Virus record (IMG/VR): IMGVR_UViG_3300042923_001201
Coordinates: 1 to 64,000 of that record
Reading direction: 5' to 3' (one strand)
Source: a virus
Length of the DNA: 64,000 nucleotides
The notes under the pieces are model-generated. The model searched no databases. It was not told where the DNA came from and saw only the letters and a program-made list of their open reading frames with translations. Below, piece by piece: positions 56,691-64,000 of the stretch. The first letter of the stretch is position 1. Each line of letters begins with the position of its first letter. The translations under genes were made by a program, and so were the position numbers.

Positions 56691-59600
56691 TCAAATATTA
56701 ACTTTTTGCATTCGTAGTTCCACATCATTTTTTGTAAATTTTTCAATTTTCATGGTAGTATGTCTATAGGCTGAGTCCTTATAAACTTTAGGTACAAATT
56801 CATCATTTCTTCTAAATCCAACGATTACAAGTTTAGTTCCACGTTTAAACCAAGAGTCATCTAATACAACTTTCTTCTCACCACTTGTATCAACTATCTT
56901 TTTGTCATAATGTAAAAATGTTCCTTTTGAATATTTAACTGGAACTACTCCATTTTGAGTTGAAAGATATACAATATGCTTGTCCTTGTCCTTATCAACG
57001 ACTGTGCCTGATATTGCTAATGTTTTATACTTGGGAGTTTTTCGTCCTCGCCAAACATTATAACCCGAAATTTCCATATGCTTCATGGTTGTAAAATCAG
57101 AAATGTCAAAGTATTTGCTTAAAGGAATATAGTCAAGCTCATGCTTGTCACTGTAAAATACAACAGTTTCCATTTCCCATTGTTCTTTCGTACCCATACA
57201 ATGTTTAACCCAAAGTTCCCTCATACCTTGTTTATTAAATTCAGCTGCAGCCTCATCAGATATAATCCATAATCTCAAAGGCTCTATGAGTTTTTTATAT
57301 GCCTTGTCAAACGATTTTTGATCAATAACTAATTTTCCATCATTGAAAGTGTACGTTACTTCCTTTGAATATTTTTCCATAAATTCTCTTTCTATTTCTT
57401 CGTTCATAGGAACTTTTCCTCGACCAAAAATAGAGTTCCTGAAATTGTAAATTTCAACTTCCCTTGACAATGATTCGGGCACAAAAGACAAGGCTCGTTG
57501 GATATTTTGCATGGTTAGTTTTTCCTTTTTAGGACTAACCATCTTAATAAAATCAACCATTAGTTCACGTCTGGGTCTGCCATCAATTTTGTCAAAACAG
57601 CCTGATTTAATAAGTGTAACAGTTTTACCTATGCTTAATGATTTTTCACTTTCTTCACCCTCAGATTCATTTCCAACACATCTTTCAAAGAAATCCTGGA
57701 ATGATGTAAACGGTCGACGTTCCATAATAATTTTTACGCCATCCTTACCTAATCCTGAGATAGGTTTCAACCCGAACAATATCTTATTGTCCCTCTCAAT
57801 AGGCGTGAAACCAAGTTTAGAGATATTAATATCAGGATTCAATACCTCTCCCTTCATATCACCTATAGCCTTTGCTACAGAGCCATAATCAGTATTACCT
57901 TCACGTTCACCAATCAGTCCCGAGTTGACAGTTAAACACGCAGTCTTCCAAAAAATTACGCCGTATTTATAAGCAAGATTAAGTTGCTGCATCAAGATCA
58001 TTGTGTATCCTGCAATGTGTGGCAAACTGAAAGAATAACCAAACTGAGGTTTAAATAATACTTCCCAAACATAGTTCATCATTGCGTCACTTGTATTCAT
58101 TGCAATACATCCTGTTTTGAAGTCCCCATAGCATTCATCAATAATTTCTTTTTTCTTTTTAGCAACGCCTTTTCTTAATTTGTTCGCTCCTAACAAACCA
58201 AAACCTGAAATTCGTTTGTCCATCGAGATAAGCATCATGCTTTCCTGCGTATCACAGAGTCCGTAGTTTTCAAGTAGGTGTTCCTTTATAATTTCAACTT
58301 CAAAAACGTTTAATCCTGCTTTATACATTTCATCGTACCACTCTTGAATGTTTGCTTTATGTCTTACATATTTATCAAGTGGTGATTCTCCACTTTCTGC
58401 AGACAATCTCATGAGCGAGTTACCCGCAGATAACTCTTGGAAACTCATTGGTTTAATTTTTGACACAGCCTGTGAACCTACAGCCGAGTCAAATTGAAAT
58501 GCATCAATTATCTGACCGCTGTGAAGTAATTTAAACATTTCTGGTGAATCCATATCAAGTACGTCAGGATGAAAGTATTTATTATAAGTGGCACGAAGTG
58601 AACCTTGCCATTCAATTTTACCTTCTTCAAGTAACAAATCCATTCCTGCACGGAGTTTGTCCAAGGCATTGATTGTTAGGAAGTCAAGTTTCAATCCGCC
58701 TTGATAATCACTGTCTCCCATGTTAAATTGAGTTACTTCCTGACCACCCGTTGTCTTCATCATTGCATTTTGTGCTAAATATCCATCTCTAAATACATAA
58801 ACACCACTTGCGTGAACTGATCGTCCTGAGACTAATCCTTCAATGGTTTCAATAGTTTCACGCAAACCTGGGTGTTTCTCAAATTCTTCCTGAAGTTCAC
58901 GAACGGGCCTTTTACCCGTTTCTTCATCACCTTCAAGACATTCCTTCAATGTCCACATGCCTGTCTTATCTGTAGGAATCAAGTTAGCAATGTTTTGAGC
59001 TACATCATTATCAATTCCTAATCCTCGACAAGATGTCAAGATAGATGAACGAAGCTTTTCTGTTGACAAAGTACAAATATTGAGGACGTTCTCATGACCA
59101 AATTCTTCTTTGGTTTTTGCCAAAATGTTAGCACGTTGAGAAGCCTCTGTATCAATATCAATATCTGGCAATTCGGGTCTTTCATGAGTAAGATGTCGCC
59201 AGTGAGGTAGTTTATACTTAATTGGATTAATCTGAATTATATCCATAAGGTAACAAGTATAATAGGATGCAACAGATCCACGGCTCACACCTACAAATGA
59301 AACTTCCCACATTATTTCAATAACCTTTTCTGTGAGTATATAATATGAAGAAATAGGTTGTCCTAATTGCTCACTTGTCAACCAAAGCTCTTTCATTTCC
59401 TCATTTATACGTGCCAAATTTTCATCGTTATATTCCTGTTTTTTGTTTAAAAATCCCTTTTCACAAAGGAACAAAAAGAATCTATCCTCAATATTAGGGC
59501 TATTAGAGAATTTTCTAATATAATCATATTGTTCATAAAAATCTTTGAATATATGCTGAATTTCAAATTCAGGTATCTTTCTATGAGGAATGACAGTCTC

Positions 59601-60497
59601 CTGCTTTAAATCAAATGGCTCAATCATATCCATAATCTCTAAAGTGTTATTCATCATCTCAGTTACATAATCGTCTGGCATATAGTCCTTAAAAAAAGAA
59701 CGCAACTCATCTTCATCCATAAGATATGTTGTTGAATAAAAATCAGCAACTTCCCGCTCGCCATCATCAGATCTTAAGTAATTTTCATGAATGATTGCTT
59801 GTTGTTTGTTAAGGTAATGAGCATCAGTAGCAACAATAGTTTTAATCTTGTATGCTTTTGCAATATGAGCTGCCATTTTATTATAAATTATTTGTTCTTC
59901 CTGATCTGATGGCTGTAACTCAATAAAAAAATCATCACCGAATATTTTTTGATACCAGGTAATGAGGCTGTGAATTTTACGCTTCGATTCAATATTATCA
60001 GTCTGTGCGTAGTCAATTACAGCTCTTGCAAATTCGGAACCAATACAAGCTGTTGAGGCAATAATATCACCTTTGTACTTCAATAAAGTTTCCTCGAAGT
60101 GGTCAGTGTATGTAGGTACACGTTCCATACCACGAAAGAAGAACGATTCTTCCCACGCCCTTGAACTCATTTCCTTTAGAGCCTGATAACCATTTAAATT
60201 TTTGGCAATAAGTAGAAAATGATAAAATCTTGTTCCTTCATTTTTTTCTTTTGCCGCAGCAACTTCCTCGCGGTTTACCAAATAGATCTCATTGCCTAAG
60301 GCAACCTTAAAGTCATCATATTTTTTTGCATATTTAATAGCTTCGACATGTGAAGATAAAGTGTCATGGTCAGTAATAGCGATACCTTTTAAACCTATTT
60401 TTCGTGCATAATCTATCAACTTATCAACTTTGTTAATACAGTCCTTTAGGCGGAAATTACTTCTGTCTGTATGGTTATGAGATCCGAAATATGACAA
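56691..60497 (-). CDS. dnaE: DNA polymerase III alpha subunit, DnaE type (1268 aa)
   Basis: TTG start behind AGGAGG. N-terminal PHP domain with H-N-H (7-9), D-H-D (43-45) and E70 intact, so metal-binding is likely. Palm domain: G-V-S-R-G-S-V-A-S (403-411) and P-D-I-D-I-D (444-449), the catalytic aspartates. The finger and beta-clamp-binding regions follow; the end has an OB-type domain. It lacks a PolC exonuclease insert. It would be the main replicase of this phage, rather than a T7- or phi29-type polymerase. Confidence 0.95.
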   Translation of the reverse strand: MSYFGSHNHTDRSNFRLKDCINKVDKLIDYARKIGLKGIAITDHDTLSSHVEAIKYAKKYDDFKVALGNEIYLVNREEVAAAKEKNEGTRFYHFLLIAKNLNGYQALKEMSSRAWEESFFFRGMERVPTYTDHFEETLLKYKGDIIASTACIGSEFARAVIDYAQTDNIESKRKIHSLITWYQKIFGDDFFIELQPSDQEEQIIYNKMAAHIAKAYKIKTIVATDAHYLNKQQAIIHENYLRSDDGEREVADFYSTTYLMDEDELRSFFKDYMPDDYVTEMMNNTLEIMDMIEPFDLKQETVIPHRKIPEFEIQHIFKDFYEQYDYIRKFSNSPNIEDRFFLFLCEKGFLNKKQEYNDENLARINEEMKELWLTSEQLGQPISSYYILTEKVIEIMWEVSFVGVSRGSVASYYTCYLMDIIQINPIKYKLPHWRHLTHERPELPDIDIDTEASQRANILAKTKEEFGHENVLNICTLSTEKLRSSILTSCRGLGIDNDVAQNIANLIPTDKTGMWTLKECLEGDEETGKRPVRELQEEFEKHPGLRETIETIEGLVSGRSVHASGVYVFRDGYLAQNAMMKTTGGQEVTQFNMGDSDYQGGLKLDFLTINALDKLRAGMDLLLEEGKIEWQGSLRATYNKYFHPDVLDMDSPEMFKLLHSGQIIDAFQFDSAVGSQAVSKIKPMSFQELSAGNSLMRLSAESGESPLDKYVRHKANIQEWYDEMYKAGLNVFEVEIIKEHLLENYGLCDTQESMMLISMDKRISGFGLLGANKLRKGVAKKKKEIIDECYGDFKTGCIAMNTSDAMMNYVWEVLFKPQFGYSFSLPHIAGYTMILMQQLNLAYKYGVIFWKTACLTVNSGLIGEREGNTDYGSVAKAIGDMKGEVLNPDINISKLGFTPIERDNKILFGLKPISGLGKDGVKIIMERRPFTSFQDFFERCVGNESEGEESEKSLSIGKTVTLIKSGCFDKIDGRPRRELMVDFIKMVSPKKEKLTMQNIQRALSFVPESLSREVEIYNFRNSIFGRGKVPMNEEIEREFMEKYSKEVTYTFNDGKLVIDQKSFDKAYKKLIEPLRLWIISDEAAAEFNKQGMRELWVKHCMGTKEQWEMETVVFYSDKHELDYIPLSKYFDISDFTTMKHMEISGYNVWRGRKTPKYKTLAISGTVVDKDKDKHIVYLSTQNGVVPVKYSKGTFLHYDKKIVDTSGEKKVVLDDSWFKRGTKLVIVGFRRNDEFVPKVYKDSAYRHTTMKIEKFTKNDVELRMQKVNI

Positions 60498-60525
60498 TAT
60501 ATAAACCTCCTAATCATTTTACATC

Positions 60526-60554
60526 ATTATATATAGAAAACGTTAAAAAGTAAA
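60526..60554 (-). promoter_or_regulatory. Promoter of the polymerase gene
   Basis: TGGTTTACT (-35 60549-60554), 17 bases, TATAAT (60526-60531). No inverted repeat here, unlike its neighbours. Confidence 0.7.
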
Positions 60555-60602
60555 CCAGAAAAGAGAATACCTCAATTATATAAGGTATTCTCTTTAATTC
60601 TA

Positions 60603-61007
60603 CTACCTATTTCTAACTAATTGGTAATAACCACGACTTACAGGTTCAACTATTCCTTTCTTTGTTATTTGTGAATAGGCCGATTGATAACTTGAAGAAA
60701 CAAAGTTAAATTTTTCTAATTCTTTAAGAATTTCAGATATTTTCATGGGTCTTCCCTTATTGTCGAAAATACGTTTTATGCAATCTTCGAATGTCAATCG
60801 GTCTACACGTCCCGTTTTGCTTGAAGAAAATACAAGACTTCTATCCTGCATCCGATCGAGCAGTTCATATTCAGCAATTCTCATTTGCCGTTTTGTTTGA
60901 AGCTTTTCAATTCTTTCTTGTAATTCCTTAACCTCCTGTTCAATTTCACCTACCTCATTAATAATTTCATTTTGTCTTGCCTTAACTACATGATCTGCAT
61001 CAAGCAT
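60603..61007 (-). CDS. Coiled-coil plus winged-helix protein (134 aa)
   Basis: ATG at 61005-61007 behind AGGAG. Residues 15-50 are a coiled coil (IEQEVKELQERIEKLQTKRQM). Residues 70-130 match a HARE/HB1-type winged helix (T-F-E-D-C-I-K-R-I-F-D-N-K-G-R-P-M-K-I-S-E-I-L). Possible dimeric DNA-binding regulator of replication genes. Related in domain type to the 46336 product. Confidence 0.65.
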   Translation of the reverse strand: MLDADHVVKARQNEIINEVGEIEQEVKELQERIEKLQTKRQMRIAEYELLDRMQDRSLVFSSSKTGRVDRLTFEDCIKRIFDNKGRPMKISEILKELEKFNFVSSSYQSAYSQITKKGIVEPVSRGYYQLVRNR

Positions 61008-61047
61008 TTTGTTCACTCCTTAAAGTTTATTTGTTGTTTACATTTAT

Positions 61048-61076
61048 ATTTTATCATAATTTGTCGACTATGTAAA
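61048..61076 (-). promoter_or_regulatory. Leftward promoter, TTTACA-N17-TAAAAT
   Basis: TTTACA (61071-61076), 17 bases, TAAAAT (61048-61053). Confidence 0.65.
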
Positions 61077-61091
61077 TAGAAAAAGAGATGA

Positions 61092-63095
61092 TTAAATCAT
61101 CTCAATTTCTTTAAGTACACCTTTCATCGGTCCTGCTACACCTTGAGTCCATCTTTCCTTCAACTCAAACTTTGAGGTAGGTACAACAAATGAAGTTGTA
61201 GTAGTTTTAAATTTAAACTTTCCTTCCTCAGAGAACGTAAGGATTCCTACTACATCATTATTTTTGGCGAGTGAATTGGCAAGTTTTTTACGGTTTCCAT
61301 TAAATGAGTCTAATTTAATTTTAGCAATCTTATTATTATTATATCCGATGATAATAAATTTATTCTTCCCGTCAATAACCGAGGTTCCTACAATTGTTTT
61401 TACTTCGCAAAGTGAAGGTATAAAGACTCCTAATTGCCTTGTAGTTACTTCGTCAATTTCACTTATTTTAATCTTGTAACAACATTTATCAGCTCCAAAT
61501 ACTAACAGCTCGCCCGAGTTTCTTGTTGAATATTCAGTTACAAGTTCATCGCCCGGTTTAAGATTAAAGGATTTTGTGTCAGCGTCAAATTGTATGCTCT
61601 TTCTTACATATCCTTCTTTTGTAATATAAATCTTCACAGGATAATCGGGTACGGCTTCCATTTCTTTTTTGACAGCCTTAACCTTTTCAGTATTAACCTC
61701 GATGATTTTTGTAGCTCGATCAACGCCGTACTTCTCACTTGTTTCGGTTAGTTCCTTAATGATAATTTCATTTTTTCTTTCGTCGCTTTGTGCAATATCT
61801 TCATAGTCCTTAATTTTTTCCTCAAGACTACTGATTTCAGCAATCCGTTTAATGATATAGTCTTTATTAATATTGCGAAGTTTCATATCTGCAATAGCAG
61901 ATGCCTGGGACTCATCAATTTTAAAATGGTCCATAAGGTTCTTTTCAATTAAGTCATCTGCTGATCGGCGGATTATTTCAATAGCTTTGTCAATATCAAG
62001 CAATACTTTTTCTAATCCTCGAAGGAAGTGAAGATCCTTTTTCATTTTAGCAATATCGAATAGATATCCTCGAGTTATTGTTTGACGTCTCCATTTTAAC
62101 CATTCTTCAATAATTTGCCATGCTCCCATGACCTTCGGACCTTTGTCAATAATCACGTTCATGTTGGCGCTGAAACTTGATTGGAGTGGGGTTGTTTGGT
62201 AAAGAACTTCGAGAGCCTTATTCATATCCGTACCACGCTTAAACGATACTTCAATGTTCATTCCTTTGAGTCCCGTAAGATCCTTAACATCGGAAATCTC
62301 CTTCATTTTACCGCTTTTATACAGGTCAACAATTTTTTCAATAATCGCTTCGCGGGTAGTTGTATAAGGAATTTCCGTAATTTCAATCTTATTGCCTTTA
62401 ATTTCAGCTTTACCACGAAGAAAAATTGATCCTCTACCTTCAAGGTTAATCTGTTTAAAGACATCCTTATTTTTAACAATATACCCACCCGTAGCAAAAT
62501 CAGGCACCAGCAATGTTTTCACATTTTCCTTCAAGTATTTGATGATAGCTTTTGCCAATTCTTTCATGTTGAAGGAAGGAATTTGTGAAGCCATACCTAA
62601 TGCTACGCCATTTGAGGGCCTCATTAATACATAAGGAAATTTCACAGGCAGTACTTCGGGCTGCATAATCGAGCCGTCGTAATTGGGTACAAAGTCAACA
62701 AGGTTCTTTTTAAGGTTTTTCATCATTTCTATAGCTATAGGAGCCAATTTAACCTCAGTATATCTCGATGCACCTTCTTGCAAATCTCTTGATGTTGCTT
62801 GACCAAAGTTACCTTTACCAATAATCAGAGGTGTTTGATTACGGTCCTTTTGAACCATATTTACCATAACTCCGTAAGATGAACCGTGAGGGTGAAGCTT
62901 CATAACTGCGCCTTCAATATTCGCACTTTTTGTAAATTTTGTAGCATCCTCTAAATCCATTGTATAAAGGATCCTTCTGTTAACAGGTAACATACCATCT
63001 CTGAAGTCAGGCAATGCCCGACTCAGGATAATATATGCTCCATATTCCATCATGTTTTTTTCGATATGATCTTGTACTAAAACTGTTTTTGACAT
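61092..63095 (-). CDS. Type II topoisomerase subunit A (GyrA/ParC-like, 667 aa)
   Basis: Starts A-Y-I-I-L-S-R-A-L-P-D-F-R-D-G-M-L-P-V-N-R-R-I-L-Y. Catalytic tyrosine Tyr112 in A-S-R-Y-T-E-V-K, H-P-H-G-S near 68-72 and G-K-G-N-F-G. Winged-helix and tower regions follow; the C-terminal wrapping domain is short, more ParC- than GyrA-like. With the downstream-of-edge B subunit it forms a phage topoisomerase that relieves replication stress. Confidence 0.95.
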   Translation of the reverse strand: MSKTVLVQDHIEKNMMEYGAYIILSRALPDFRDGMLPVNRRILYTMDLEDATKFTKSANIEGAVMKLHPHGSSYGVMVNMVQKDRNQTPLIIGKGNFGQATSRDLQEGASRYTEVKLAPIAIEMMKNLKKNLVDFVPNYDGSIMQPEVLPVKFPYVLMRPSNGVALGMASQIPSFNMKELAKAIIKYLKENVKTLLVPDFATGGYIVKNKDVFKQINLEGRGSIFLRGKAEIKGNKIEITEIPYTTTREAIIEKIVDLYKSGKMKEISDVKDLTGLKGMNIEVSFKRGTDMNKALEVLYQTTPLQSSFSANMNVIIDKGPKVMGAWQIIEEWLKWRRQTITRGYLFDIAKMKKDLHFLRGLEKVLLDIDKAIEIIRRSADDLIEKNLMDHFKIDESQASAIADMKLRNINKDYIIKRIAEISSLEEKIKDYEDIAQSDERKNEIIIKELTETSEKYGVDRATKIIEVNTEKVKAVKKEMEAVPDYPVKIYITKEGYVRKSIQFDADTKSFNLKPGDELVTEYSTRNSGELLVFGADKCCYKIKISEIDEVTTRQLGVFIPSLCEVKTIVGTSVIDGKNKFIIIGYNNNKIAKIKLDSFNGNRKKLANSLAKNNDVVGILTFSEEGKFKFKTTTTSFVVPTSKFELKERWTQGVAGPMKGVLKEIEMI

Positions 63096-63100
63096 TATAT

Positions 63101-63265
63101 CTACTCCATTTCAGAAAGGATATGTTCCAATTGTTGTTTTGTTAATCTTATTGTAGTTAATTTACCAAACGTACCGATAACATGAATTAATACTGTTCCT
63201 GGAAAATATTTACTATATTCGATAGTTATATTTTTTGAAATAGTTACCTTATCTCCTGATTTCAT
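63101..63265 (-). CDS. Small hypothetical protein (54 aa)
   Basis: ATG at 63263-63265 behind GGGAGAT. Small beta-type (K-S-G-D-K-V-T-I-S-K-N-I-T-I-E-Y; L-I-H-V-I-G-T-F-G) with a helical end. It lies between the two topoisomerase genes; unknown partner. Its end contains the ribosome site of the ParC-like gene. Confidence 0.6.
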   Translation of the reverse strand: MKSGDKVTISKNITIEYSKYFPGTVLIHVIGTFGKLTTIRLTKQQLEHILSEME

Positions 63266-63298
63266 TTTAATATCTCCCATCTGTACTATATAGAATTA

Positions 63299-63327
63299 AT
63301 TATACACTACGATTTATTAAAATGCAA
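63299..63327 (-). promoter_or_regulatory. Leftward promoter, TTGCAT-N17-TATAAT
   Basis: TTGCAT (63322-63327), 17 bases, TATAAT (63299-63304), at the end of the B subunit gene and serving the 63101 and A-subunit genes. Confidence 0.65.
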
Positions 63328-64000
63328 CTATTCTTCAAGAGCTGTTTCTGTATATTTATGAAGATTTTTTTCAATGAAGCCTTTTCGATCGGTTATATCA
63401 CTTCCCATAAACATATTGATCATATCCTTCATCTTTTTAGCATCGTCCATTGTGATTTGCTCAAGGATTCGAGTTTTAGGATCCATAGCTGTATAATTCA
63501 TTGTTTCAGGTTCCAACTCACCCAAACCTTTACAGCGAGCAAGTGTGTACTTCCGTTTTATTTTTGGTAATTGTTCGTCCTTTTCAGCTTCACTAAACAG
63601 ATAAGACATTGAATCATCTTCATATTTCACTTCATAGAGCGGTGTCTTTGCAATATAAACCCTACCATTTTCAATCAGTTTCGGAACAAGGACATAAACC
63701 ATTGTAATAATGAGGCACTGAATTTGTTGTCCATCTGGATCTGCATCTGTTGCAATGATAAGTTTACCATATCTCAACAATTTTTCATTAAATGATTCAA
63801 GATCCTTATTCTTTTTATCGGCTTGAATACCGCATCCCAAAGCACGAATCAAATCGAGGATAATACCATTCTTGAATATCGTTGAATAATCTGCTTTGAG
63901 GCAATTTAGGATCTTTCCACGTAAGGCATACGCTGCTTGAATTTGGGAATCCCTTGCAAGAATCAATGAACCCAATGCTGATAATCCTTCTGCAACAAAC
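63328..64000 (-). CDS. Type II topoisomerase subunit B, C-terminal part (partial)
   Basis: The frame is open to the right edge (F-V-A-E-G-L-S-A-L-G-S just before the window end), so the gene continues outside. TOPRIM catalytic acids A-T-D-A-D-P-D-G are present; the E-G-D-S motif of other B subunits here reads E-G-L-S. C-terminal K-G-L-G-E-L-E-P-E matches GyrB/ParE (Q/K-G-L-G-E). It pairs with the A subunit gene downstream. Confidence 0.93.
   Translation of the reverse strand, partial: FVAEGLSALGSLILARDSQIQAAYALRGKILNCLKADYSTIFKNGIILDLIRALGCGIQADKKNKDLESFNEKLLRYGKLIIATDADPDGQQIQCLIITMVYVLVPKLIENGRVYIAKTPLYEVKYEDDSMSYLFSEAEKDEQLPKIKRKYTLARCKGLGELEPETMNYTAMDPKTRILEQITMDDAKKMKDMINMFMGSDITDRKGFIEKNLHKYTETALEE

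Noticed and set aside
56555-56746. 63-codon minus-strand frame between polymerase and membrane-protein genes
   Set aside because: It starts upstream of the mapped-looking promoter and has no ribosome site; the stretch is promoter and leader.

Overview
The window is a segment of a double-stranded DNA bacteriophage genome. It encodes a contractile-tailed virus (myovirus morphology) of a Gram-positive, endospore-forming host, probably in the Bacillus/Paenibacillus/Brevibacillus range. The evidence is: strong AGGAGG-type ribosome binding sites; low G+C; a tail and baseplate cluster laid out like the XkdK-XkdU genes of PBSX; a BhlA-type and a phiLC3-type holin with an M15 endolysin; and an alpha/beta-type small acid-soluble spore protein. 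The right-hand reading frame runs off the end of the window, so this is part of a larger genome. It carries its own PolIII-alpha-type polymerase, type II topoisomerase, ligase, sigma factor, RtcB ligase and tRNAs.

Layout. (1) 1-4224, leftward: small early-type genes (zinc fingers, membrane peptides, a YqeY homologue), an aberrant tRNA-Gly-like gene and other structured RNA candidates. A roughly 850-base gene-poor, repeat-rich stretch (612-1445) looks like a possible origin or control region. (2) 4225-4920: an operator-like repeat cluster, a strong rightward promoter and an approximately 400-base multi-helix RNA candidate. (3) 4921-14050, rightward: HNH protein, terminase, portal, protease, capsid, and two capsid-adjacent adhesin/esterase genes. 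(4) 14143-14703: six tRNA genes (Asn, Pro, Glu, Tyr, Ile-UAU, Trp). (5) 14754-31357: connector, tape measure, terminator, sheath, tube, a frameshifted tail chaperone, baseplate and fibres. (6) 31427-35018: holins, endolysin, tyrosine recombinase and a GH26 mannanase fused to PA14. (7) 35061-64000, leftward: spore protein, RtcB, peptidase, sigma factor, ligase, RusA resolvase, NTP pyrophosphatases, a sugar-activation and glycosyltransferase operon, a DnaE-type polymerase and topoisomerase subunits.

Regulation is unusually readable. About twenty promoters share a -35 of TTTACA (often TGGTTTACA). The leftward ones have a canonical TATAAT 17 bases further on. Three rightward late-type ones have ACATAT 16 bases further on instead. 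The leftward cassette encodes a sigma factor that could account for the second class. Several leftward -10 boxes lie in the loop of an inverted repeat, and two of those repeats also look like terminators.

The strongest candidates for undescribed biology are: the kinase / phosphomutase-like HAD / nucleotidylyltransferase / GT-B operon (49611-54822) with its neighbour kinase and second GT-B gene; the structured RNA upstream of the packaging genes; the promoter-inside-terminator architecture; the phage spore protein with a 5' hairpin; and a paired 5'-leader RNA element at 36661 and 51722. All functional calls come from reading motifs by eye. No database search was run.
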